Positions 49,070 to 57,499 of a DNA stretch of 64,000 nt are shown here, piece after piece (within the stretch, counting starts at the first letter, position 1; each line of letters begins with the position of its first letter). The DNA is taken from the NCBI RefSeq assembly GCF_004762045.1, contig NZ_SJOM01000007.1, positions 3,359,906 through 3,423,905 on the forward strand, given 5' to 3'. The stretch comes from Mycobacterium sp. DL99 (GTDB lineage Bacteria; Actinomycetota; Actinomycetes; Mycobacteriales; Mycobacteriaceae). A model generated the notes under the pieces. It saw only the letters and a program-made list of their open reading frames with translations, did no database searches and was not told the DNA's origin. The position numbers and the translations under genes are program-made.

Positions 49070-50121
49070 GGTGTGACACTGTCGAGTTCGTTCTGCGCGT
49101 TGACGATGTCGTTGTAGCGGCCGTCCACGTACGGCGTGACCTCGACGCGGCCCTTGATGGTTCCGGTCTCGTGCAGGCCGTCGGCCACGGTCTGGAACAA
49201 CGCCGTGGAATCGGCATCGATCGGGTAGTACGAGGCGATCCCGTCCTCCTCGTACAACTTCTTGCCCTGGTCGAACGTGATGCCCTGCACCTTCACGTAG
49301 TACTCGTCGATCCACTGGTCGGCATGGGTGTCCTTCCAGTTGTTGGCCGCAACAGCCCGGCCGACGTAGTCACCGATCGCCGCCACCTTGGCCGGGTCGT
49401 CGAGCACATCGCGGCGCACGATCAGCGTCTGAATGCCGGTGTTGATGCCCGTGCCGTCACCGAGGATCGGTGGCTCGCCCAATTGGTAGTACTGGTTGCC
49501 CAGCACGATGGCGGCTTCGACGGCACCGGCCGCAAAAGTCGGAACCACTTCTGCCCCAGCCAGTTCCACGGGCTGAACATCGGTTCTCAGGTCCAGGCCA
49601 TGACGCTTGAGCAGTCCGGCGGTGACCATGTGACGACCCGATCCCGGCGGGTAGGCCACCCGCTTGCCGCGAAGATCCTCGATCGTCTTCACTCCGCTGT
49701 CGGGGTGTGCCACCAGGTAGTAGCCGCCGCTGGTGCCGGGGTTCGCCTGCAGCCCGATGGTCACCAGATCGGTGACACCGCTGTCCACCGCGATGGGGAC
49801 CGGTGCCTCACCGATCGATCCGACGTCGGCCGCACCCGAGCGCAATGCCTCGATGACCGCCGCACCGCCACTGAAATCGGCGAAGTCAACCTCGTAGGGT
49901 GTCCCCTGGCCGGCATTGGCCAGGTTCCACGGCAGTGACTGCGTCCCGTTCTGCTCGGCGATGACCAGCTTGGTGCCGGCCGGAACCTCGGTCTTCGCGG
50001 CGATCTTCACTGTGTCGATGGAGCTGCCGGCCTCGTCATCGGACAACCCGCACGCGCTGAGCAACAACGGCATCAGCAACAGCGCCGCGGAACCCCGCCG
50101 CGCCCGCCCAGCAAATGGCAT
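49051..50121 (-). CDS. ssuA: ABC transporter substrate-binding lipoprotein, SsuA type
   Basis: 356 residues from the ATG at 50121 (AAGGAAT upstream). The signal ends in the lipobox LLLSACGLSDDE, so it is anchored outside. The fold of SsuA/NMT1-like binding proteins is seen in VPAGTKLVIAEQNGTQSLPW, FADFSGGAAVIEALRSGAAD, AVDSGVTDLVTIGLQANPG and YYLVAHPDSGVKTIEDLRGK. It should deliver alkanesulfonates or sulfate esters to the permease. It follows the ATPase gene by 4 bases. Confidence 0.9.
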   Translation of the reverse strand: MPFAGRARRGSAALLLMPLLLSACGLSDDEAGSSIDTVKIAAKTEVPAGTKLVIAEQNGTQSLPWNLANAGQGTPYEVDFADFSGGAAVIEALRSGAADVGSIGEAPVPIAVDSGVTDLVTIGLQANPGTSGGYYLVAHPDSGVKTIEDLRGKRVAYPPGSGRHMVTAGLLKRHGLDLRTDVQPVELAGAEVVPTFAAGAVEAAIVLGNQYYQLGEPPILGDGTGINTGIQTLIVRRDVLDDPAKVAAIGDYVGRAVAANNWKDTHADQWIDEYYVKVQGITFDQGKKLYEEDGIASYYPIDADSTALFQTVADGLHETGTIKGRVEVTPYVDGRYNDIVNAQNELDSVTPKSLKS

Positions 50122-50125
50122 GTGA

Positions 50126-50869
50126 CTATTCCTTGTCTTCGGATACACCGAGTTCGGACAGCAATCGCTTTCGCAGCGTGGCGAATTCGTGGGTGTCCCG
50201 GGCCCTGGGCTTCGGCACCGTGACGTCGACGTCGAGAGAGATGACCCCGTCGGTCAGGACGATCACGCGGTCGGCGAGCAGGATCGCCTCATCGACGTCA
50301 TGGGTCACCAACAGCACCGCCGGGGTATGCCTGCGATAAAGGTCCATCAGCAGCCCGTGCATCTTGATCCTGGTGAGGGCGTCGAGTGCACCGAAGGGTT
50401 CGTCGAGAAGCAGCAGCTGCGGTTCGCGCACCAAAGCCCGGGCCAGGGCGACCCGCTGCGCCTCGCCACCGGACAACGTGCGCGGCCACGCCTTTGCCTT
50501 GTCCGCCAGATTGACCTCACCCAGCGCGGCCAGAGCGCGTCGTTGTACGACGCCGGTGGCGGACAATCCGATCGTCACGTTGGCGAGCACGCGCTGCCAC
50601 GGCAGCAACCGGGAATCCTGGAAAACGATCGCGCGCCGCTCGGGCACCCGGAGGTATCCGTCCACGTCACTGTCGAACGCACCCAGCGCCCGCAGGAACG
50701 TGCTCTTGCCGGAACCGCTTCGGCCCAGCAGCGCGACGAACTCGCCTGCTCTGATCTCCAGATCGAGGCCGTCGATGATGACGTTGTCCCCGAACCGCTT
50801 CCGGATGTCGCGCGCGATCACCACCGACGACGTGCCGACAGTGGTTGTGAGCGTGTCAGTCTCCGTCAT
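50126..50869 (-). CDS. ssuB: ABC transporter ATP-binding protein, SsuB type
   Basis: 247 residues. Walker A LLGRSGSGKSTFLRALGAF, signature LSGGEAQRVALARALV, Walker B LLLLDEPFGALDALTRI and the switch LLVTHDVDEAILLADRV are intact. Best fit is the SsuB/TauB group of sulfonate transporters. The ATG overlaps the end of the permease gene by 14 bases. It powers uptake with the SsuC permease and SsuA lipoprotein. Confidence 0.93.
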   Translation of the reverse strand: MTETDTLTTTVGTSSVVIARDIRKRFGDNVIIDGLDLEIRAGEFVALLGRSGSGKSTFLRALGAFDSDVDGYLRVPERRAIVFQDSRLLPWQRVLANVTIGLSATGVVQRRALAALGEVNLADKAKAWPRTLSGGEAQRVALARALVREPQLLLLDEPFGALDALTRIKMHGLLMDLYRRHTPAVLLVTHDVDEAILLADRVIVLTDGVISLDVDVTVPKPRARDTHEFATLRKRLLSELGVSEDKE

Positions 50870-51719
50870 AGGCCCGCCTCCAGGTGAGCAGGCGCCCCTC
50901 GAGGAACCGGACCACGAGAATCGAGATCAGCCCGAGAATCGCGTAGACCGCGATCAACACGAAGACGATGTCGATCTGGAAGTATTCGCGGGCGTCGGTC
51001 ATCATCCGGCCGAGACCCTTCTTGGCGTTGATGGTCTCCGCGAAGATCAACGACAACCAGGACGCCGTCAGGGCCAGGCGCAGACCGACCAGAAACCCGG
51101 GCAGCGATCCCGGGATGATGACCCGGTAGATCATCTCGGCCCGGCCGGCGCCGAAGGATCGGGCCGCCTCCACCAGTGCGGCATCGACGCTGCGGATCGC
51201 GCTGAAGGTGTTGATGTAGATCGCGACGGCGACGGCCAGCGTGATCAACAGGATCTTCGGGACCTCGCTGATGCCGAACCACACGATCAGCAGCGGCACC
51301 AGTGCGAAGTTCGGAACCGCGCGCAGCACTTCCATATTGGCGTCGACGAAGTTCTCCCCGATCCGGGACAGTCCCGAGATCAGGGCCAGCCCGAGTCCGA
51401 GCACGATACCGAACACGAGCCCATATCCGACCCGTAGCAGGCTGGCGGTCAGATGGTCCTGAAAGGTTCCGTCGGCGATCAGTGTCCAGGCGGCATCGAG
51501 CACCCGGGTCGGCGGCGGTACCGTGCGCTCGTCGAAGATGCCGACGGTGGAGCACAGTTGCCACAGGCCCACCAACAGGACCGGGCCCAGGAGCCGCTGC
51601 ACCGCACGCGGCACCACGGGCTTGCGCTGCACCCGCCGCACCGCCGCGCGGGGATCGACGAGCCCGATCGGTGCGCCGGTGGGTGGGGCTCCCGCCGGCC
51701 GCGACAACAGAGTGGACAT
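50856..51719 (-). CDS. ssuC: ABC transporter permease, SsuC type
   Basis: 287 residues from the ATG at 51719. Five to six membrane helices (LLGPVLLVGLWQLCSTVGIF, LRVGYGLVFGIVLGLGLALI and others) and the EAA loop VEAARSFGAGRAEMIYRVII are those of BPD-type permeases of the SsuC/TauC group. It starts one base after the stop of the upstream dioxygenase gene and overlaps ssuB. Channel of the sulfur-compound importer. Confidence 0.93.
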   Translation of the reverse strand: MSTLLSRPAGAPPTGAPIGLVDPRAAVRRVQRKPVVPRAVQRLLGPVLLVGLWQLCSTVGIFDERTVPPPTRVLDAAWTLIADGTFQDHLTASLLRVGYGLVFGIVLGLGLALISGLSRIGENFVDANMEVLRAVPNFALVPLLIVWFGISEVPKILLITLAVAVAIYINTFSAIRSVDAALVEAARSFGAGRAEMIYRVIIPGSLPGFLVGLRLALTASWLSLIFAETINAKKGLGRMMTDAREYFQIDIVFVLIAVYAILGLISILVVRFLEGRLLTWRRAYDGD

Positions 51720-51720
51720 C

Positions 51721-52665
51721 TCAGGCGGCCCCGAAGTAGTCGCCCGAAATCGACTCCGATGCAACACCATCGGGCCCCACCGGAATGTCGCCCACCAGAG
51801 TGATGCGGTGTAACACCCGGTCACCTTCGACGTGCTCGAAGTCGCGCGGAGCCAGGTGCAGCGCGGCCCGGTTGTCCCAGAACGCCACGCTGCCCGACTC
51901 CCACTTGAACCGCACCGAGTACTCGGGTCGCGCGATCTCCTCGAAGAGCAGGTCCAGCAGGTGCCTGCTCTCCCGGGGCGATAGGTTGACGATCTCGCGC
52001 GTGAAAGACGGGTTGACGTAGAGCACCTTCTCCCCTGTCTCCGGGTGTACCCGGACCACAGGGTGGATGGTGGCGAGCGGATTGCCGCGCACCAGATCGC
52101 CGATTTTCTCGGTGCTGCGTTCGGCCGACGTCGTCGAACCGAAGCGATGCTCGGCACGCAGTTCGCCGATCAGGGTCTGCACCGAGGGCGACAGTCCCGC
52201 GTACACGGCGGCGACATTGGCGAACTGGGTGTCGCCGCCGTACTCGGGGACCCGTTCTGCCCGGAGTATCGAATGCGACGGCGGGTTGATCAGCGGGGTG
52301 ACGTCGGCATGCCAGCCGGGACCATTCGGACTTTGTCGCTTGCGGTACCTGGTGCCGTACCGGTGGTCGTAGGCGGCCGGGGACACCGTGTGAATCTGCG
52401 GGAATCCGGCTGGGGCAGAGTCACCCTCGTAGGGGTGGCCGGGAGTCACCTCACCGAACTGGGCGCCGAACGCGATCTGAGACGCGTGGTCGAGGTCCTG
52501 TCCGCGGAAGAACACCACCTTCCACCGGTGCAGTGCGGCGCGGACGGCGGCGACCTGTTCATGCGGCAGCGGCACAGACAGATCGACCCCGTCGATCAAG
52601 GCCCCGGTGAATCCCGACAACGGACTGATCGTGAGTTCAGAAGAAGACAGTTCAGAAGTAGACAT
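51721..52665 (-). CDS. TauD/TfdA family dioxygenase, operon leader gene
   Basis: 314 residues from the ATG at 52665 (GAGGGAAG upstream). Triad: HxD in GPGWHADVTPLINPPSHSIL and the distal His in SVAFWDNRAALHLAPRD, with Arg in HRITLVGDIPVG. It is a paralogue of the enzyme at 48099, about half identical by eye. First gene of the operon; its upstream gap of 331 bases should hold the promoter. Two dioxygenases suggest use of more than one sulfur compound. Confidence 0.9.
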   Translation of the reverse strand: MSTSELSSSELTISPLSGFTGALIDGVDLSVPLPHEQVAAVRAALHRWKVVFFRGQDLDHASQIAFGAQFGEVTPGHPYEGDSAPAGFPQIHTVSPAAYDHRYGTRYRKRQSPNGPGWHADVTPLINPPSHSILRAERVPEYGGDTQFANVAAVYAGLSPSVQTLIGELRAEHRFGSTTSAERSTEKIGDLVRGNPLATIHPVVRVHPETGEKVLYVNPSFTREIVNLSPRESRHLLDLLFEEIARPEYSVRFKWESGSVAFWDNRAALHLAPRDFEHVEGDRVLHRITLVGDIPVGPDGVASESISGDYFGAA

Positions 52666-52996
52666 CGCCACACTTCCCTCGAAAGCGACTGCTTATATCG
52701 ACGATTCGACGCTAACGAGGTTGGCCTCGCGGCTTACCGGTTTGAATCGGCGTGACGTAATGGCGCTCGGCGATCGCGACACCGAAGCGGCGTTGCCGGC
52801 GGTGCCCAAACCAGACGACCCAAATCGCTTCTGCCTGCGGCGTACTGGCTCACTGCCGGTACGTGAGTACGAATCTCACTGTTGCCGAGCTAATTTCATC
52901 GCAGCCGCGCGACAGTCCCACACTGAAAGTGGATTTCGCCGAATTCCCGGGTGTTACCCACAGCGCCGCACCTCATCGTGCACAATATGAGCTCGC
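52666..52996. other. Divergent upstream region of the sulfur operon
   Basis: 331 bases between the dioxygenase start and the membrane protein at 52997. It should contain the operon promoter and sulfur-starvation control site, but I recognise no specific motif. No convincing gene. Confidence 0.4.
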
Positions 52997-53683
52997 GTGA
53001 GCGCCCGTCGCCGCCTGCCACGCCCATCACACCGCCGTTCCCCGGGAGCAAGCTTGGTCACCTGCCTAGTTTCCACACCGCATCCGTCGTATCAGCCGGC
53101 TCGCCGTGGACGGCACCGCAAGGCTCCGCAGCGACGCTGGCTGCCCGTCGGCATGGGGGTGGCGGCCGCGGCTGTCGTCAGCTCCATGCTCACCGCGTTC
53201 GTCATCCTCACCACGCTTGCGTCCAAATTCTCGTCCAGGGATTCGGTGTATGCCGTCGGCGCCAGGACGTACGAGGTGAAACCGACCCGGAAGCCGCTCC
53301 CCAGCTTCGCCGAGCGGGCGGCCGCTCCGGCCGTCGCGGCGTTCGCCTCTGACGGCTCCGGATTCGTCGATTCCCAGGCACGTTGCGGCGACAACCAGAC
53401 GGCCAGGGCCATCGGCCGAACCGAACGCTCGCTGGTGGTGATCTGCCTGGACCGCACCGGCCGGCTCGAGTACCACGGTGTCCGACTCTCCGACCGCGCC
53501 GCGCTGGCCGCATCGGCCGATGCCACGTCGGGCCGCCGCTTCGTCGCGAGCAACTATCAGGTCAACTACGCGGTGTCACCGACCGAGTTGCTCGTCACCT
53601 CGGGTAGTGCGGTCCTCAAGCGCGAACCGATGGTCGAATACCGCGAGATTCTGTCCACGCCCGTCGTCATCGCACCGCGGTAA
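52997..53683 (+). CDS. Membrane-anchored secreted-domain protein, unknown
   Basis: Up to 228 residues from a GTG; shorter starts exist. A basic N-terminus (RRGRHRKAPQRRWLPVGMG) precedes one membrane helix (VAAAAVVSSMLTAFVILTTL, about residues 53-72), then an extracytoplasmic domain with SDGSGFVDSQARCGDNQTAR, ERSLVVICLDRTGRLEYHGV and SNYQVNYAVSPTELLVTSG. Two Cys could pair. The pattern fits conserved mycobacterial proteins of unknown role. Followed by another membrane protein after 43 bases. Confidence 0.7.
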   Translation: MSARRRLPRPSHRRSPGASLVTCLVSTPHPSYQPARRGRHRKAPQRRWLPVGMGVAAAAVVSSMLTAFVILTTLASKFSSRDSVYAVGARTYEVKPTRKPLPSFAERAAAPAVAAFASDGSGFVDSQARCGDNQTARAIGRTERSLVVICLDRTGRLEYHGVRLSDRAALAASADATSGRRFVASNYQVNYAVSPTELLVTSGSAVLKREPMVEYREILSTPVVIAPR

Positions 53684-53726
53684 CCGCGCTAAGCTGGCCG
53701 CTCATCGGCCACGCGGCGGGAGATCG

Positions 53727-53948
53727 ATGTCCACATTCTGGCGGTACCTCGGTATCCAGGCCATGGTGTTCGTCGTCGGTATCGTCGGGCCGATCTTCCT
53801 GATCGTTTACTTTGCTGCACAACCAGATCCGACTCTCAAGTGGATGTACTTCGCGGGTCTGGTCATCACCGCGGTGGAGGTTCTCATCGCGCTCGAGTTG
53901 ACCCGCATCAGTTCACCGACAGACACCACCAGCGATCTCCCGGAGTGA
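53727..53948 (+). CDS. Small two-helix membrane protein
   Basis: 73 residues. Two hydrophobic segments (YLGIQAMVFVVGIVGPIFLI and MYFAGLVITAVEVLIALEL) with a short acidic tail. The start is supported by a GGGAGA 8 bases upstream. Unknown function. Lies 6 bases before the amidase gene, so co-transcription is likely. Confidence 0.6.
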   Translation: MSTFWRYLGIQAMVFVVGIVGPIFLIVYFAAQPDPTLKWMYFAGLVITAVEVLIALELTRISSPTDTTSDLPE

Positions 53949-53954
53949 TGTGAG

Positions 53955-55430
53955 ATGGATTCGTCGTTCGCCTTCGAACTTGCCCGCGCCGATGGGATCG
54001 GGCAGTCGGCGCTCGCCGCGGACGGTGAGGTGACCGCCGTCGAGTTACTCGACGCTGCGATCACCCGCGTCGAGGCGACCCGCGGTCTCAATGCGGTGCT
54101 CACCGACCTGTTCGAGCGGGGCCGGACCCAGGCCGCGGCCCTCGACGAGTCCGGTGTGCTGCGCACCGGACAGGCCGGGCCGCTGGCCGGCGTCCCCTTC
54201 CTGCTCAAGGATCTCGGAGCAGCCCTGGCGGGCGCCCCCGAAGCCATGGGCTCACGCGCGTTTCGCGACCATGTCGCAACGGAAACCGCGTGGACGGTGA
54301 ACCGGTACCTCGATGCCGGACTCGTCGTGTTCGGCAAGACCAACACGCCGGAGTGGGGCAACCACTGCACCACCGAGCCGTTGTTGTCCGGCGCCACCGT
54401 GAACCCGTGGTCCTCGACCGTCACCCCGGGCGGATCCAGCGGCGGTTCGGCCGCGGCCGTGGCCGCCGGCGTGGTTCCCGCGGCCTCAGGTGGGGACGGC
54501 ACGGGTTCCATCCGGGTACCGGCCTCATGTTGCGGCGTCGTCGGCCTCAAACCACGGCGCGGACGATCCTCCTTCGCGCCAGACGGTGGCCACGGACTCG
54601 AAGGCCTGGTGAACAACCACGCACTGACCCGGACGGTGCGCGACTGCGCGGCCCTGCTGGACATCATCGCCGGCACCGCACCCGGTGATCCCTACAGCGC
54701 CGCCGTGCCAGCCGTTTCCTACCTCGAGACGGCCGCGCGAACCCCGTCGGCCCAGCGCATCCTGATCGCCACGGCATCGCCGTTTCCCACCGACCGGATC
54801 GACCCCGAGGTGGTGTCGGCGGTCGAAGCTACCGGGCGGCTGTTGGAAGGCCTCGGACATCACCTCACCCCGGGCGCTCCCACGATCGATCCGGACGCGG
54901 TCGCCGAGGCCATCGCGGTGCTGCACACCGTCAGCAACGCAGAGCTGCACGAGTTGGCCCGGCAGCACCTGGGCCGGGCGCCCCGCGAGGACGAGTTCGA
55001 GCCGAGCACCTGGGTGATGATCCGCGAGGGCTTCACCACCACGGGCCTGGCCTATGCCCAGGCGATCGCAGCGATCCATGCCCAGACCCGTCGGTTCGCA
55101 GCGGGAATGGCCGGTCACGACGTGCTGCTGGTGCCGACCCTGCTGACCGGACCACCGCCGTACGGGCTGCTGAATCAGCCCCGGGGGACCACCCGAGCCT
55201 TCTTCGACGTCGAGTTCGCCACCACCGGATGGACGGCGCTGGCGAATGTCACCGGCTGGGCGGCGATCTCGCTGCCCCTGGGGCAGACTCGCGACGGTTT
55301 GCCGATCGGGGTGCAGCTGATGGCTCCCGACGAATCGGTCCTGCTCAGCCTGGCCGGTCAGCTCGAGCAGGCTGCCCCGTGGGGTGCCCGCACCCCGCCT
55401 CGATGGGTGGCCGCTACCGCCGGGACGTAG
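53955..55430 (+). CDS. Amidase (amidase signature family)
   Basis: 491 residues. Amidase signature: catalytic Lys in VPFLLKDLGAALAG (about 84), the Ser-cisSer-Lys region VTPGGSSGGSAAAVAAG (about 155-171) and the nucleophile Ser in GGDGTGSIRVPASCCGVVGL. The family hydrolyses amides such as aliphatic or aryl amides or peptide amides. The C-terminal region GWTALANVTGWAAISLPLGQ fits family architecture. Substrate unknown. Probably in one transcript with the small membrane protein. Confidence 0.92.
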   Translation: MDSSFAFELARADGIGQSALAADGEVTAVELLDAAITRVEATRGLNAVLTDLFERGRTQAAALDESGVLRTGQAGPLAGVPFLLKDLGAALAGAPEAMGSRAFRDHVATETAWTVNRYLDAGLVVFGKTNTPEWGNHCTTEPLLSGATVNPWSSTVTPGGSSGGSAAAVAAGVVPAASGGDGTGSIRVPASCCGVVGLKPRRGRSSFAPDGGHGLEGLVNNHALTRTVRDCAALLDIIAGTAPGDPYSAAVPAVSYLETAARTPSAQRILIATASPFPTDRIDPEVVSAVEATGRLLEGLGHHLTPGAPTIDPDAVAEAIAVLHTVSNAELHELARQHLGRAPREDEFEPSTWVMIREGFTTTGLAYAQAIAAIHAQTRRFAAGMAGHDVLLVPTLLTGPPPYGLLNQPRGTTRAFFDVEFATTGWTALANVTGWAAISLPLGQTRDGLPIGVQLMAPDESVLLSLAGQLEQAAPWGARTPPRWVAATAGT

Positions 55431-55527
55431 CCGCATATCCTCTGAGTCGAACTGTCCGCCACCAGCGGTGAGCGCCTCGACAGCACAACAACCGCAGGAC
55501 GCCGTCTTCAAAGGAGTAGACAACCTC

Positions 55528-56421
55528 ATGGTGAACCAGCAGCAGGCCGACAAGATGACCACGGGCAAGGGCTTCATCGCCGCGCTCGACCAGAGTGGCG
55601 GGTCCACCCCCAAGGCCCTGCGTCTGTATGGGGTCGAGGAGAGCGCCTACTCCTCCGAAGAGGAGATGTTCGACCTGATCCACCAGATGCGCTCGCGCAT
55701 CATCACCTCCCCGGTGTTCAACGGCGACCGGGTCCTGGCCGCCATCCTGTTCGAGCAGACCATGGACCGTTCCATCGAGGGCAAGCCCACCGCCACCTAC
55801 CTCTGGGAAGACAAGAGCGTGGTGCCGCTGCTCAAGATCGACAAGGGGCTGGCCGACGTCGCTGACGGCGTGCAGGTGATGAAGCCGATGCCCGGCCTGG
55901 ACGATCTGCTGGCCCGCGCGGCGAAGAACGGCATCTTCGGCACCAAGGAGCGCTCCGTGATCGGCGCGGCCAACGCCGACGGCGTCGCCGCCGTGGTCGC
56001 CCAGCAGTTCGAGGTGGCCAACCAGGTGCTCTCGCACGGTCTCATCCCGATCATCGAGCCCGAGGTCACCATCTCGATCTCCGACAAGGCCGAGGCCGAG
56101 GACCTGCTCCGCGACGAGATCACCAAGAACCTCGACGCGCTGCCCGCCGACCAGAAGGTGATGCTCAAGCTGACCCTGCCGACTCATGCCAATCACTACC
56201 AGTCGCTGGTCGAGCATCCGAAGGTGATGCGGGTCGTGGCGCTGTCCGGTGGCTACTCACGCGATGAGGCCAACAAGCTGCTGGCCGCAAACACCGGCGT
56301 GATCGCCAGCTTCAGCCGGGCGCTGACCGAGGGTCTGTCGGCCCAGCAGAGCGACGACGAGTTCAACGCCACGCTGGACAAGTCCATCCAGTCCATCTAC
56401 GACGCCTCCGTCGCAGGCTAG
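55528..56421 (+). CDS. fba: Class I fructose-bisphosphate aldolase
   Basis: 297 residues. Motifs: GKGFIAALDQSGGSTPKALR at the N-terminus, LFEQTMDRSIEGKPTATYLW, LIPIIEPEVTISIS and the Schiff-base Lys stretch VMLKLTLPTHANHYQSLVEH followed by RVVALSGGYSRDEANKLLA. These match the metal-independent bacterial class I aldolases (Staphylococcus type), which split fructose 1,6-bisphosphate. Mycobacteria usually rely on a class II enzyme, so this may be an additional aldolase. AAGGAG lies 11 bases before the ATG. Confidence 0.95.
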   Translation: MVNQQQADKMTTGKGFIAALDQSGGSTPKALRLYGVEESAYSSEEEMFDLIHQMRSRIITSPVFNGDRVLAAILFEQTMDRSIEGKPTATYLWEDKSVVPLLKIDKGLADVADGVQVMKPMPGLDDLLARAAKNGIFGTKERSVIGAANADGVAAVVAQQFEVANQVLSHGLIPIIEPEVTISISDKAEAEDLLRDEITKNLDALPADQKVMLKLTLPTHANHYQSLVEHPKVMRVVALSGGYSRDEANKLLAANTGVIASFSRALTEGLSAQQSDDEFNATLDKSIQSIYDASVAG

Positions 56422-56453
56422 TCGCGGATCCCGGCGGGCCGAGGCGCACGAAG

Positions 56454-57368
56454 ATGGTCATCCCGATCGATCGCCCCAAACTGGAGGGCAATGTCGCCGT
56501 GGGCGACGGCCGGCAACTCGGGTTCGCCGAGTTCGGTGATCCACAGGGCCGTGCAGTCTTCTGGCTGCACGGCACCCCGGGTGCGCGCAGGCAGATCCCG
56601 ACCGAGGCCCGCATCTACGCCGAGCGGAACCACATCCGGCTGATCGGGGTCGACCGCCCGGGCATCGGATCCTCCACCCCGCATCAGTACGACCGGGTGC
56701 TGGATTTCGGTGACGATCTGCGCACCATCGCCGACACGCTGGGCATCGACAAGATGGCCGTCATCGGGTTGTCCGGTGGCGGGCCCTACACCCTGGCCAC
56801 CGCTGCCGCCATGCCCGACCGGGTCGTGGCGGCCGGGGTGCTCGGCGGGGTGGCGCCGATGGTCGGCCCCGACGCGATCAGCAGTCCGCTGATGCAGCTC
56901 GGTGCGGCGGTCGCACCGATCCTGGAGGTGGCCGGTGCGCCGATCCGGTTGGTCGCATCCGGGCTGATCAGGTTGATCCGTCCGGTCGCCTCCCCGGCCT
57001 TGGAGATCTACGCCCGGATCTCCCCCGAGGGCGACCGGCGCATGCTCGGCCGGCCCGAGTTCAAGGCCATGTTCCTCGACGATCTGCTCAACGGCAGCCG
57101 CAAGCAACTGGCCGCCCCGTTCTACGACATCGTGGTGTTCGAGCGCGATTGGGGCTTCCGGCTCGACGAGGTCAAGGTCCCGGTGCGCTGGTGGCACGGC
57201 GACCACGACCACATCGTGCCGTTCGCACACGGTCAGCATGTAGTCTCCCGGCTGCCCGACGCCGTGATGACCGAGCTGCCCTACGAAAGCCACCTCGGTG
57301 GACTGGGCTGCGCGGAGGAGATCATGGGCGCCATGATCTCGACGTGGGACGAGGCGAGCACCGACTGA
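56454..57368 (+). CDS. Alpha/beta-fold hydrolase
   Basis: 304 residues. The nucleophile elbow VIGLSGGGPYTLATAAAMPD (Ser), the oxyanion loop FWLHGTPGARRQIP, a distal Asp in WHGDHDHIVPFAHG and a His near YESHLGGLG complete a Ser-Asp-His triad. The cap region is helical. It resembles hydrolases of the epoxide hydrolase/haloperoxidase type. Substrate unknown. It starts 32 bases after the aldolase stop and may share its transcript. Confidence 0.85.
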   Translation: MVIPIDRPKLEGNVAVGDGRQLGFAEFGDPQGRAVFWLHGTPGARRQIPTEARIYAERNHIRLIGVDRPGIGSSTPHQYDRVLDFGDDLRTIADTLGIDKMAVIGLSGGGPYTLATAAAMPDRVVAAGVLGGVAPMVGPDAISSPLMQLGAAVAPILEVAGAPIRLVASGLIRLIRPVASPALEIYARISPEGDRRMLGRPEFKAMFLDDLLNGSRKQLAAPFYDIVVFERDWGFRLDEVKVPVRWWHGDHDHIVPFAHGQHVVSRLPDAVMTELPYESHLGGLGCAEEIMGAMISTWDEASTD

Positions 57369-57413
57369 GCACCCCCGGAGTCGACCTTCGGTAGCGGTGA
57401 CCCGGTGACGTTC

Positions 57414-57429
57414 GAGTAGCGCACTACTC
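57414..57429. promoter_or_regulatory. Dyad upstream of flavin enzyme gene
   Basis: GAGTAG-CGCA-CTACTC, perfect 6-base arms, 70 bases before the ATG at 57500. A TetR-type operator is plausible; no regulator gene is adjacent. Confidence 0.4.
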
Positions 57430-57499
57430 TAGGCCCGGCTCCGGCCTGCTCCGATACTTCGAACAACTGGCGATGTGCCAGCGGGTCCGGAGGTCGGCA

